From assembly GCF_000821305.1 (NCBI RefSeq), contig NZ_CCXK01000017.1, forward strand, positions 250,159 through 314,158: a stretch of DNA of 64,000 bases, read 5' to 3'. Made by a program: the position numbers and the translations under genes. A model generated the notes under the pieces. It saw only the letters and a list, made by a program, of their open reading frames with translations, ran no database searches and was not told the origin of the DNA. The DNA is from Clostridium culturomicium (lineage in GTDB: Bacteria > Bacillota > Clostridia > Clostridiales > Clostridiaceae). Shown here one piece after another: positions 34,934-43,688 of this stretch (positions are counted from its first letter, which is position 1; each line of letters begins with the position of its first letter).

Positions 34934-35882
34934 AGTTTTATTGGAGGTAAAAGGACTGAAGAAATATTTTTCTATGGGACATAAACAGGACTTAAAGGCT
35001 GTTGATGATATTTCTTTTTATGTGAAAAAGGGAGAAACCTTAGGAGTAGTAGGAGAATCGGGAAGTGGTAAGACAACCTGTGGAAGATGTATAGCAGGGT
35101 TAAATCATATTACAGCAGGTGAAGTCATTTATGATGGAAAAAATGTAAAGAAGCTAAGGGGAAAAGAGAAAAAAAGATTTCATAAAGAGGTTCAAACAAT
35201 TTTTCAAGATCCTTATTCCTCTTTAGATCCTAAAATGAAGGTTCAGGATATCATAAGTGAGGGAATGGTAATACATAAGCTATATGAAAATAATGAAGAG
35301 AGATTAAAGGCTGTGTATGAACTTATGGAGCTGGTAGGATTAAGTGCTAAACAAGGTGTTAGATATGCTCATGAATTTTCAGGAGGTCAAAGGCAAAGGA
35401 TTGGTATTGCTAGAGCTTTGGCAGTGGAACCTAAACTTATAATTTGTGATGAACCAATTTCAGCCTTAGATGTTTCTATTCAAGCTCAAATCATTAACCT
35501 ATTGATGGATTTACAAGAAAAAATGGGACTTACCTATCTATTTATTGCTCATGACTTATCTGTTGTAAGGCATATATCAAACAGGATAATTGTTATGTAT
35601 TTAGGAAAAATCATGGAAATAAGCACTGCTGATGAGCTTTATGAAAAGCCACTACATCCTTATACTCAAGTTTTAATATCTTCAATTCCAATTCCAGATC
35701 CAAAGGTTGAACGTGAAAGGGAGAAGCTTGAGTTAGAGGGGGAAGTATCAAAGGTAGTTGGAAATGACCAGGGGTGTCGATTTAAGGATAGATGCAGATA
35801 TGCCAGAGAAGTATGCAGCAAGGAAGCTCCAGAGCTTAGGGAAGTGGCTGATAACCACTTTGTTGCCTGTCATCTTTGTTAA
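34923..35882 (+). CDS. Peptide-type ABC ATPase (DppF-like)
   Basis: A 319-residue ATPase with Walker A GESGSGKTTCGRCIAG, Q-loop TIFQDPYSSLDP, signature FSGGQRQRIGIARALA, Walker B LIICDEPISALDV and a C-terminal C-rich tail (GCRFKDRCRYAREVC). It completes the importer. The next gene, a C-S lyase, starts 24 bases later without a terminator, which ties the importer to the enzymes downstream. Confidence 0.94.
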   Translation: MEDKVLLEVKGLKKYFSMGHKQDLKAVDDISFYVKKGETLGVVGESGSGKTTCGRCIAGLNHITAGEVIYDGKNVKKLRGKEKKRFHKEVQTIFQDPYSSLDPKMKVQDIISEGMVIHKLYENNEERLKAVYELMELVGLSAKQGVRYAHEFSGGQRQRIGIARALAVEPKLIICDEPISALDVSIQAQIINLLMDLQEKMGLTYLFIAHDLSVVRHISNRIIVMYLGKIMEISTADELYEKPLHPYTQVLISSIPIPDPKVEREREKLELEGEVSKVVGNDQGCRFKDRCRYAREVCSKEAPELREVADNHFVACHLC

Positions 35883-35906
35883 GATTACTAATAAGGAGTG
35901 ATATAA

Positions 35907-37076
35907 ATGTATAATTTTGATGAAAAAGTAAATAGAAGAAATACAAATAGTTTAAAATGGGATTTAAATGGTAGAAGTTTTGGAAATGAAGATGCTGTAT
36001 CCATGTGGGTTGCAGATATGGATTTTAAAGTATCACCACATATTATTGACGAAATGCAGAAGGTTATGGATGAAGGGATTTTTGGATACAGAATAACTCC
36101 AAAAGCTTATTATGACTCTATTATTAATTGGATGGGAAGAAGACATAATTACAAAGTAGAAAGAGAATGGATATGTTATGTACCTAATGTTGTGGCTGGA
36201 CTAGCATTTGCGGTACAAGCTGTATCAGATATAGGAGACGAAGTTATAGTTCAAACCCCTGTATATGGTCCATTCTTTGAAGTGGTTAAAAATAATGGCC
36301 GTAAGCTTATTGAATGCCCTATGAAAAATGAAGATGGATATTACACCATGGATTTGAAGGCTTTTGAAGAAAGTATAACACCAAGAACCAAGGCAACAAT
36401 TCTATGTAATCCTCACAATCCTACAGGAAGAGTGTGGAGTAAAAAGGAGCTTCAAGATTTTGCTGAAATTTGTTTAAAGTATAATATTTTTATTATTTCT
36501 GATGACATTCATTCAGAGTTAATAATGAAAGAACATGAGCATACATTTATTTCAACACTTTCCGAAGAAATAGCTAATAAGTGTATTGTTTGTACATCAC
36601 CAGCAAAGGCTTTTAACTTAGCAAGTATTCATGTTGCAAACTGTATTATTAAAGATGAAGAGGTTAGAAAAAGATTTAAGAAGCCGATGCTTAATGCTCA
36701 CTTATTTGGGGGGAATGCCTTTGTTGCAGCAGCATTAATAGGAGCTTATGATAAATCAGAACTCTGGCTTGATGAATTAATGGAGTACATTGAAGGGAAT
36801 GTTGATTACTTTGTAAATTATATTAATAATGAAATTCCAAGATTAAAGGTACATAAACCAGAGGGTACTTATTTAATGTGGGTGGATTGTACAGATTTAA
36901 ATATGTCACCGGAAGAGTTAAATGAGTTTATGATTAATAAATGCAATGTAATTCTTAATAAGGGTATTACCTTTGGAGAGCCAGGGAAATATTTTGTTAG
37001 ATTTAATTTAGGGTGTAATAGACAGCAGATAAAAGATGTTTTAAAGGTTATTAAGGAACAAATTGAATTATTATAA
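35907..37076 (+). CDS. MalY/PatB-type PLP C-S lyase / aminotransferase
   Basis: A 389-residue fold-type I PLP enzyme. The start RRNTNSLKWDL and MWVADMDFKVSPHI is typical of MalY/PatB. The PLP-binding residues are in CNPHNPTGRVW, ISDDIHSELI and SPAKAFNLAS, with the Schiff-base Lys at residue 234. Members split cystathionine or other S-conjugated cysteines into thiol, pyruvate and ammonia, and some act as aminotransferases. AKAFNLAS replaces the more common SKTFNLAG. The position between a peptide importer and a double-cubane reductase suggests degradation of an imported sulphur amino acid or conjugate. Confidence 0.9.
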   Translation: MYNFDEKVNRRNTNSLKWDLNGRSFGNEDAVSMWVADMDFKVSPHIIDEMQKVMDEGIFGYRITPKAYYDSIINWMGRRHNYKVEREWICYVPNVVAGLAFAVQAVSDIGDEVIVQTPVYGPFFEVVKNNGRKLIECPMKNEDGYYTMDLKAFEESITPRTKATILCNPHNPTGRVWSKKELQDFAEICLKYNIFIISDDIHSELIMKEHEHTFISTLSEEIANKCIVCTSPAKAFNLASIHVANCIIKDEEVRKRFKKPMLNAHLFGGNAFVAAALIGAYDKSELWLDELMEYIEGNVDYFVNYINNEIPRLKVHKPEGTYLMWVDCTDLNMSPEELNEFMINKCNVILNKGITFGEPGKYFVRFNLGCNRQQIKDVLKVIKEQIELL

Positions 37077-37100
37077 ATTATTTTTGAGAGGATGAGGGAT

Positions 37101-38252
37101 ATGGATTTAGTAAAAGATTTACCAGTAGTTTTTGAGGAGTTTGCAGAACAACGAAGAAATTCATTTTTAGCAATTAAGGAGATTAAGGATAAAGGTATTC
37201 CTGTAATAGGAGTATTTTGTACTTACTTCCCACAGGAACTAGCATTAGCTATGGGAGCAGCTGTAGTTGGGCTTTGTTCCATGTCAGATGAAACTATTCC
37301 AGAGGCAGAGAAAGATTTACCAAGTAATCTTTGTCCATTAATTAAGTCAAGCTATGGTTTTGCAAAAACAGATAAATGCCCATTTTTCTATTTTTCTGAT
37401 TTAATTGTAGGAGAAACAACTTGTGATGGAAAAAAGAAAATGTATGAGTATTTAGGTGAATTTAAACCAGTACATGTTATGGAATTGCCTAACAGACAAA
37501 GTGAACAAGGGCTTCAGTTATGGAAGAGTGAAATAATAAGAATGAAGGAGTACCTTGAAGAAAAATTTAATGTTACTATCACGGAAGAAAATATTAGAGA
37601 AGCAATTAAAGTAAAGAATGAAGAAAGAAGAGCTTTAAAAGAATTATACGAAGTGATGAAGGCTGATCCTGTACCAATTGAGGGACAAAACTTGTTTAAG
37701 GTTCTTTATGGAAGTACATATAAATTTGACAAGGCTAGGATTCCAGGAGAAATTAGATCATTAGTATCAAAGATTAAAAGTGAATATGAGATAGAGCATA
37801 AGATTGCAAAGAAACCTAGAATATTAGTTACAGGATGTCCAATTGGTGGGGCTACAGAGAAGGTTATTAGAAGCATTGAAGAAAATGGAGGAGTAGTTGT
37901 AACTTATGAAAATTGTAGTGGAGCAAAGGCCATTGATGAATTAGTTGATGAAACAAATCCAGATGTTTATCAAGCACTAGCTGAAAGATATTTAAATATC
38001 GGATGCTCTGTAATGACTCCGAACCCAAAGAGATTAGAGCTGTTAGATAGATTAATTGACGAATATAAAGTTGACGGTGTTGTAGAAGTAGTTTTACAAG
38101 CATGTCATACCTATAATGTAGAAAGAATAGGAATTAAACGCTTCGTAAATGAGAAAAAAGGAAAGCCATATATAGGAATTGAAACTGACTATTCTATGTC
38201 AGATATAGGTCAATTAAATACTAGAATAGCTGCTTTTATTGAGATGCTTTAA
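37101..38252 (+). CDS. Double-cubane-cluster reductase (HgdB/YjiM-like)
   Basis: A 383-residue protein of the 2-hydroxyacyl-CoA dehydratase superfamily, closest in pattern to the double-cubane-cluster proteins rather than to the dehydratase subunits. Nine cysteines lie at about residues 40, 59, 78, 93, 108, 246, 272, 302 and 335; blocks are VFCTYFPQELALAMGA, NLCPLIKSSYGFAKTDKCPF, GETTCDGKKKMYE, TGCPIGGATEKV and QACHTYN. Such proteins hold an [8Fe-9S] double cubane and, when charged by an ATP-driven activator, reduce small molecules at very low potential; the natural substrate is unknown. The activator gene follows. GAGAGG before the ATG at 37101 sets the start; the ATG at 37092 lacks a site. 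Confidence 0.88.
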   Translation: MDLVKDLPVVFEEFAEQRRNSFLAIKEIKDKGIPVIGVFCTYFPQELALAMGAAVVGLCSMSDETIPEAEKDLPSNLCPLIKSSYGFAKTDKCPFFYFSDLIVGETTCDGKKKMYEYLGEFKPVHVMELPNRQSEQGLQLWKSEIIRMKEYLEEKFNVTITEENIREAIKVKNEERRALKELYEVMKADPVPIEGQNLFKVLYGSTYKFDKARIPGEIRSLVSKIKSEYEIEHKIAKKPRILVTGCPIGGATEKVIRSIEENGGVVVTYENCSGAKAIDELVDETNPDVYQALAERYLNIGCSVMTPNPKRLELLDRLIDEYKVDGVVEVVLQACHTYNVERIGIKRFVNEKKGKPYIGIETDYSMSDIGQLNTRIAAFIEML

Positions 38253-38343
38253 TAATGTAATCTTTATAGATATAAATATTACATTAAAAAGTGAAAGGTT
38301 GTCAAGAAATGGTTATTTTGCCTTAATGGAAGGTGGGAGATAA

Positions 38344-39105
38344 ATGAATTATATCGGGATAGATATTGGTTCTACATCAGCCAAAACTGTAGTTATGAAT
38401 GATGAAAAAGAGATAATTTTCAAATCAGTAATTCCTACGGGGTGGAGCAGTGTAGATACTGCAGAATATATTAAAAGTCAGTTGATGGAAAAAGGCATAA
38501 CAAAGGAAAATTCAAAGGTTGTTGCAACAGGTTATGGAAGAGTTTCAGTACCCTATGCAGATAAAGCCTATACAGAAATTACGTGCCACGGTAAGGGGGC
38601 AGCATATATTTATGAAGACAGGTGTACTGTTATAGATATAGGTGGACAAGACACTAAGGTTATAAACTTAGAAGGTGGAGTTGTTACTGATTTTATTATG
38701 AATGATAAATGTTCGGCTGGCACAGGAAGATTTCTTGAAATAATGGCAAATACATTGGGGGTCAGCCTTAATGAACTTAGTAGCCTTGCAAGGAACGGTA
38801 AGGGAGTATCAATTAGTTCAATGTGTACTGTATTTGCTGAATCAGAAGTTATAAGTTTAATTGGAGCAGGCACTAAAAGAGAAGATATTGCCTTTGGAAT
38901 AACAGATTCAATTGTTAATAAAGTGAAGGCTATCTGCTTCAAACAGAGAAATACAGGGAATTATTATCTCACAGGAGGCCTATGTGAAAACCAGTTTATC
39001 TTAGAAAGCTTATCAAAGAAGCTTGGATCAGAGGTTAAAGCAAAGCCATTAGGAAGATATGCTGGAGCAATTGGAGCTGCATTAATGTGTGAAAAACTTA
39101 AATAG
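38344..39105 (+). CDS. ATP-dependent activase of 2-hydroxyacyl-CoA dehydratase type (HgdC/YjiL-like)
   Basis: A 253-residue ASKHA-fold ATPase. Phosphate and adenosine motifs are GIDIGSTSAKT, VVATGYGR, VIDIGGQDTKV and YLTGGLCEN. The two cysteines that hold the dimer-bridging [4Fe-4S] cluster are Cys123 (NDKCSAGTGRF) and Cys161 (SSMCTVFAESE). It uses ATP hydrolysis to push one low-potential electron into the partner reductase. The partner ends 91 bases upstream and is the obvious client. GGTGGGAG precedes the ATG. Confidence 0.92.
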   Translation: MNYIGIDIGSTSAKTVVMNDEKEIIFKSVIPTGWSSVDTAEYIKSQLMEKGITKENSKVVATGYGRVSVPYADKAYTEITCHGKGAAYIYEDRCTVIDIGGQDTKVINLEGGVVTDFIMNDKCSAGTGRFLEIMANTLGVSLNELSSLARNGKGVSISSMCTVFAESEVISLIGAGTKREDIAFGITDSIVNKVKAICFKQRNTGNYYLTGGLCENQFILESLSKKLGSEVKAKPLGRYAGAIGAALMCEKLK

Positions 39106-39151
39106 TCTATTTAGTCAAGTGTAAACTTGAACAATGAATGGAGAATAATAG

Positions 39152-39196
39152 AAAATGAACATGCTGACAGCATACAGCTGACAGCATGTTCATTTT
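39152..39196. terminator. Bidirectional terminator
   Basis: AAAATGAACATGCTG (39152-39166) pairs perfectly with CAGCATGTTCATTTT (39182-39196). It closes the catabolic operon and overlaps the stop codon of the convergent leftward gene. Confidence 0.88.
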
Positions 39197-40214
39197 ATTG
39201 TGCAAGAATTTCTCTTAGAACCTTTTTATTATGGATAAAATAAAGTAGTTCTTCTTCTGTTGTAACAATGTCAGTATTTCTTTTAAAGTACTTATTTACC
39301 TTTTTGGCAAGGGTTCTAGATTGATTGTCCAGAGATGATATAAACGTAGAAATACTTTTATTTTCATACAAAGTAAAGAGGTAGGGAGCTATGATATTTT
39401 TAAGAGAGTAGAGAATGGAGTCCTCTATCCAATAATCAACATGAGAAAGATTTACTTTTTTCTCCATGAGTTTTGTGTATAATGCTAGACCATCTTCTGT
39501 GGATTCCCAAAAGTCTGCATATACATAATCAAACTTCTTTAAAAAATCTTCGGTGAAATAGTCCATAGCATTTCCATGAATAATTTCAAGTTTTTTATTA
39601 GTTTTAAATTGGGGTTTTATGTATTTTTCAAATAAATCTATAACATCTTTATTGAATTCCACAATAGTAACGCTTTCTACGTCATCTTTAAGAAGCCAAA
39701 GATATGGTAATACACCTATACCTAATCCAAGAGTGAGACATTTTCCATGGCCTTTTTCAAGTCCATCATTCATGCTGGTTATTTCACTTATAGCAGGTGA
39801 CATCCATACTCGATTTTTATCCTTCAACACTTGTAAATTAATATCTGAATCAAAGTAACCAAGGGGATGATAATGGAAGAGATATTTTCCGAGAGTTTTA
39901 TGAAAATCCATGTTCATTAAGGTTCTTTTCTTAATGATCGAGTTTTCATACCAAACAGTATCAGTTAATACATTTTCAAATTTGATATTTTTATAATAAG
40001 GGTTGTTTGTAAGGCGCTTTAAGTCATATTTCAAACCTTCATGAGGTACTTTATATTTTTTTAGAATTTTTATAAGTTCCTTTTCACTTTGTGGAGTAAG
40101 TACTGAATCTGTGTAGTTAAGAATATCGGTAAGATAATTATTCATGTCAACCATTGATAAGATTAGATTTTTCATGGTTAAATCAATCTCTGCATTTTTT
40201 TCAAAATTAATCAT
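39195..40214 (-). CDS. Spermidine-synthase-fold / SAM-methyltransferase-like protein
   Basis: A 339-residue protein with a Rossmann core of the spermidine synthase or class I methyltransferase type: CLTLGLGIGVLPYLWLL (nucleotide loop), VTIVEFNKDVIDLFEKYI (acidic end of strand 2), IIHGNAMDYF and YVYADFWESTEDGLALY. The N-terminal ~130 residues and C-terminal ~80 residues are not familiar to me. The usual catalytic Asp of polyamine synthases (DSSD) is replaced by DFWE, so a plain aminopropyltransferase is unlikely. No operon partner. Function not assigned. Confidence 0.7.
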   Translation of the reverse strand: MINFEKNAEIDLTMKNLILSMVDMNNYLTDILNYTDSVLTPQSEKELIKILKKYKVPHEGLKYDLKRLTNNPYYKNIKFENVLTDTVWYENSIIKKRTLMNMDFHKTLGKYLFHYHPLGYFDSDINLQVLKDKNRVWMSPAISEITSMNDGLEKGHGKCLTLGLGIGVLPYLWLLKDDVESVTIVEFNKDVIDLFEKYIKPQFKTNKKLEIIHGNAMDYFTEDFLKKFDYVYADFWESTEDGLALYTKLMEKKVNLSHVDYWIEDSILYSLKNIIAPYLFTLYENKSISTFISSLDNQSRTLAKKVNKYFKRNTDIVTTEEELLYFIHNKKVLREILAQ

Positions 40215-40299
40215 TTAATTTATTAATAAACCTCCAGTTTTGTTTCATTTATTTTTTATGGCATTATTTATACTCAGTTTTCCTACCATAAAAATATAG

Positions 40300-40339
40300 T
40301 AGTTCGCAACAATAGTACTATTATTTTTGTTGCGAACTA
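40300..40339. repeat. Inverted repeat in a 351-base gene-free gap
   Basis: AGTTCGCAACAA (40301-40312) is perfectly complementary to TTGTTGCGAACT (40327-40338), loop of 14 bases. No T run follows on the plus strand; leftward a TATATTTTTA tail follows, so it may end the leftward envelope operon 226 bases after its last stop. The surrounding gap (40215-40565) has no visible gene, though a good AAGGAGG at 40544-40550 has no start codon behind it. Confidence 0.6.
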
Positions 40340-40565
40340 TGGGGTACAAGTTGAGTTTATCAAAATTAAATTTTTTTCATAAGTGAACAATTTGTAAAGT
40401 TTTTCAAAAAGATAATTTTAAATTTATGACCTTACGGGAATAGAGATATTATTTTAAGTTATGAAAAGTATACTTAAAAGTACTATAATATTATAAGGTT
40501 ACAATGTTTTGAAACTATAATTAAAGATTATAGATTTAATTATAAGGAGGTTTTAGAGGCGAAAA

Positions 40566-41615
40566 TTAATCTAGATTTATTATGGGTGCTGTATTTTTAT
40601 TTAATTTAAGCTGCAGATACATTACACCAAGACCACTGATTAAAATCATTAAATAGAAACTGATTCCTCTGCTTAAAATCATAGCTGAGCTTAGTAGCTG
40701 AACAGGGAAAAGGGTTTTAAAGAATATGAGAAAACCACCTTCGCCAATACCAACAGCTCCAGGGAAAGGAAGGGCTGCTCCAGCTATATATAAGGCTGCT
40801 TGAATTCCTATAAATTGGAGTAAGGTTCCTGAAGATAATCCAAAGGCCTTATAAACCCAATAAGGTACACTGTGAAAGGCTGCTATTTGAATAACAACAA
40901 TTATAATTGTTTCTATGATGAATTTTTTATCATTCTTAATACACTCAGCACCTTGTTTATATCTTTCAATTTCGGTTAAGGCATTTTTCTTAAAGATTTC
41001 TGCTTTTTCTGCATTGAATTTTTTTAAAATAGATACACATAGATTAACACCTTGATATATAAGCTTTTTAGAAAAAATCGCAATGAGTAATAAGAAAAGG
41101 AATATCATATTTAAAAAAATACCTAAATATAAAAGAATACTGAATTCACCAAGTGTGGTATTGAAAAATTTAAAGTTAAATATTAAACTGATTATCGCCA
41201 TGGAGGAAGTAACCAATTGATATGCTGCAATTGAAATCATAATAGCAAGCATGGCATTAGAAATTTTTATCTTTCTTTTATGCATAAAGTAAATCTGCAT
41301 TGGCTGACCACCTGTAGCAGCTGGGGTTATGGAGCTGAAGAAAACACCAGCAAAGGAGTATTGAATACATTGAAATAAGGTTGAGTCTTCTTTAACTTGT
41401 TTTAAACAACGCTTAATATTTAAAGCTTCACAGAAAACCATTAAAAGCATAGCTCCAATTCCCATGGCAATATATCCTAGGTTTACATGGGAAATGGCAC
41501 TTGTAATTTCTTTAACATTACCGTTTATAATAAAAATTTTAAAGGTGATAGCCGCAAAAATTATAAATAATCCACCATTTTTAAGAAGATTCCATAGCTT
41601 TGTTTTAGTACTCAT
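40566..41615 (-). CDS. LPG-synthase-TM / flippase-like membrane protein
   Basis: A 349-residue protein with about eight membrane segments, of the UPF0104/LPG_synthase_TM family. Signatures are FFSSITPAATGGQPMQIYFMHKR and YIAGAALPFPGAVGIGEGGFL. Members are the membrane part of lysyl-phosphatidylglycerol synthases or stand-alone lipid-linked flippase-like proteins; the aminoacyltransferase domain is absent here. GGAGGA before the ATG at 41615 sets the start. It overlaps the deacetylase gene by 11 bases, so the two are coupled. Confidence 0.88.
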   Translation of the reverse strand: MSTKTKLWNLLKNGGLFIIFAAITFKIFIINGNVKEITSAISHVNLGYIAMGIGAMLLMVFCEALNIKRCLKQVKEDSTLFQCIQYSFAGVFFSSITPAATGGQPMQIYFMHKRKIKISNAMLAIMISIAAYQLVTSSMAIISLIFNFKFFNTTLGEFSILLYLGIFLNMIFLFLLLIAIFSKKLIYQGVNLCVSILKKFNAEKAEIFKKNALTEIERYKQGAECIKNDKKFIIETIIIVVIQIAAFHSVPYWVYKAFGLSSGTLLQFIGIQAALYIAGAALPFPGAVGIGEGGFLIFFKTLFPVQLLSSAMILSRGISFYLMILISGLGVMYLQLKLNKNTAPIINLD

Positions 41616-42297
41616 ATAATTCCTCCAGGGTTCCAAAGGTAAAGCCACGAGATCTCCAAATAGGAATAACTATTTCTAAGGCTTCAACAGTTCTCTTTGG
41701 AGCTTCATTTTTACCTCTTCCATCATGTAAGCAGATGATATCTCCCATCTCTGTTTTTTCAAGTAATCTATTAGCAATTTCCTCTGAAGTAATATTTGCT
41801 TTCCAATCTCCAACAATTACATTCCAAAGAACAGGAGTTAAATCAAGAGATTTAAATTCTTTAATTCCAGATAAACTGAAATGGCCCCAAGGTGGTCTGA
41901 AAAACTTAGGCTTTACTCCAAGTTTTTTTAAAATATCCATACTTTTAGAGAAATCTTTTTTAATATTCCATGGTGTTTGAAGAATTTCATTTTTATGACT
42001 TAAAGAATGAAGTCCTATAATATGACCATCTGATTTAATATTAGAAATAAGTGCAGGGTGCTTTTCAGCAAAATTTGCAACTACAAAAAAAGTTGCAGGA
42101 ATATTATTTTCTTTAAGGACTCTTAGAACTTCTTTAGTATATTTTTCATCAACGCCATCATCAAAGGTCAAATATATATTCTGGTTAGTGCGAGTATTTC
42201 TAAAATTTCTATTTAACACTCTGTATAGCAAAGTAGGAACTAGCCCATAAATCGTTAGAGAAAGCAGGATAATAATCATCACTAAAATCAGCCACAT
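41605..42297 (-). CDS. Polysaccharide deacetylase (NodB domain)
   Basis: A 230-residue protein: one N-terminal membrane anchor (LILVMIIILLSLTIYGLV), then the NodB domain with IYLTFDDGVDEKYT (catalytic and metal Asp), LHSLSH (H-x3-H metal motif), FFRPPWGHFS and the late ICLHDG block. It should remove N-acetyl groups from an extracellular glycan or glycolipid head group. Its ATG lies inside the glycosyltransferase gene (89-base overlap), which is unusually long; no later ATG leaves the anchor intact. Confidence 0.9.
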   Translation of the reverse strand: MWLILVMIIILLSLTIYGLVPTLLYRVLNRNFRNTRTNQNIYLTFDDGVDEKYTKEVLRVLKENNIPATFFVVANFAEKHPALISNIKSDGHIIGLHSLSHKNEILQTPWNIKKDFSKSMDILKKLGVKPKFFRPPWGHFSLSGIKEFKSLDLTPVLWNVIVGDWKANITSEEIANRLLEKTEMGDIICLHDGRGKNEAPKRTVEALEIVIPIWRSRGFTFGTLEELYEY

Positions 42298-43384
42298 TAA
42301 TCTTCACATTCCTTTCAAATATATTTTTAAGCTTAGAATCAGTTATTTCATTTCGGATTAATTCCATATTTGACTTATATTCATTTAGAAGTTCATTATT
42401 ATTTACTAAATTGATTATATCTTTAGATAGATTTATATTATTTTTCCAAACAATCTTACCAAGATGCATTTTTTCTATAAACATTGCATTACCAATTTCT
42501 TGAGATAAAATTGGGTTCATTACATATAAAGGAGTTGAGCAGTAAATTGCTTCAAAAGTAGAAATTCCACCAGGCTTTGTAATGAGTAAATCAGAACGCT
42601 GCATATACTTATAAACTTCTTTCGTATAACCAATGACTTCTATTTCAGGATATTCTTCTTTAAGAAGTGTATATAATTTTTTATTTTTGCCAGTTATGAC
42701 AGTAATATGAATACTATCAGTTTTACATAGGTTTTCTAAAATATCATTTAAATCTGGAATTATACCAAGTCCTCCACCCATAATTAGAATTTCTTTTTTA
42801 GTGTTATGGGTAGTTAAAGCAATTTCATCTTTAAAAAGACTTGCCTTTTTAAAGCATTGTCGTACAGGTATACCGTTAATAATAATTTTATTTGAAGAAA
42901 TTCCTTTTGAAATTAGTAGTTCCTTTGTAGGCTCACCTGCAACAAAATATAAATCAGTTCCATTAGTAATCCATCCGTCATGAGCTTGTACGTCTGTAAT
43001 GTATGTGTATAGAGGGATGGAATCTTCATATATATTCTTATAGTCCGAAACATATCTGCTTGCGGCTGACCAGGTAGCGATTATCAAATCAGGCTTCTGG
43101 TTATTTATTAAAGAATTTATCTTTTTTGTGGCTCTTTTTATAAATAAGGAATTTTCATTGTTAGATACATGACTGTTTATTCCGTTGAACATTCCAGGAA
43201 AATTACAAATAAAAAAATTAAAAAGTCCGTATATTAAATTACTTATTAAAGGAAATAAAACTGTCATTATATCTACAATTTCAATGGTAGCCTTGGAGCC
43301 AGATGCTAAAAGCTCATCCTTTACAGCCTCAGCAGCACTTTGGTGTCCCATACCAAATCGACTTGTTAAAATAAGAATTTTCAT
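42209..43384 (-). CDS. MGDG-synthase-type processive glycosyltransferase (UgtP-like)
   Basis: A 391-residue GT28-type enzyme. The start MKILILTSRFGMGHQSAAEAV is the MGDG_synth domain; LYTYITDVQAHDGWI, INGIPVRQCF, ILIMGGGLGII and DLLITKPGGISTFEAIYC form the donor-sugar domain. It should transfer glucose or galactose from UDP-sugar to diacylglycerol on the inner membrane face. It is first in the envelope operon with a deacetylase and a flippase-like protein, a set that would make and modify a glycolipid. Direct repeats lie upstream of the start. Confidence 0.9.
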   Translation of the reverse strand: MKILILTSRFGMGHQSAAEAVKDELLASGSKATIEIVDIMTVLFPLISNLIYGLFNFFICNFPGMFNGINSHVSNNENSLFIKRATKKINSLINNQKPDLIIATWSAASRYVSDYKNIYEDSIPLYTYITDVQAHDGWITNGTDLYFVAGEPTKELLISKGISSNKIIINGIPVRQCFKKASLFKDEIALTTHNTKKEILIMGGGLGIIPDLNDILENLCKTDSIHITVITGKNKKLYTLLKEEYPEIEVIGYTKEVYKYMQRSDLLITKPGGISTFEAIYCSTPLYVMNPILSQEIGNAMFIEKMHLGKIVWKNNINLSKDIINLVNNNELLNEYKSNMELIRNEITDSKLKNIFERNVKINVADFSDDYYPAFSNDLWASSYFAIQSVK

Positions 43385-43475
43385 GTAGAGTCTCCTTTCT
43401 TTTAAGTATGAGGAAAGTTTTAATATAGTATAGCTTTTCCCTGCACACTTTTATCTACAATTTTATTTTACGCCA

Positions 43476-43518
43476 TAAATCTTAAGGTTAAATTTAGTAA
43501 ATCTTAAGATTTCTTAAC
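43476..43518 (-). promoter_or_regulatory. Direct repeats upstream of the glycolipid operon
   Basis: TAAATCTTAAG occurs at 43476-43486 and 43498-43508 (22-bp period), and CTTAAC follows at 43513-43518 (10 bp on). Repeats at one or two helical turns resemble PhoB/PhoP-type sites. They lie 92-134 bases before the start at 43384. The remaining gap to 43688 is AT-rich and shows no gene. Confidence 0.4.
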
Positions 43519-43688
43519 AATTGAAGATTTATAAAAAGTTAATAAGGTTATGAACTGTTATGACTAAAGGGATAAAGAAGGCGAATTAAAAGGAATAAGA
43601 AAGTGTTTGTGGAATAACTTTTATATAGAGTTAATGGAGATAGAATATTATATTTCAGAACTAGTATTTAAGGTTTGAAGGGATAAAT

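Noticed and set aside
37092..37100. ATG at 37092 as start of the double-cubane reductase
   Set aside because: It would overlap the only ribosome binding site (GAGAGG); ATG at 37101 is well spaced and begins the conserved region.
40575..40670. Short plus-strand frame after the orphan AAGGAGG at 40544
   Set aside because: Its first ATG is too far from the site and it is fully antisense to the flippase-like gene.
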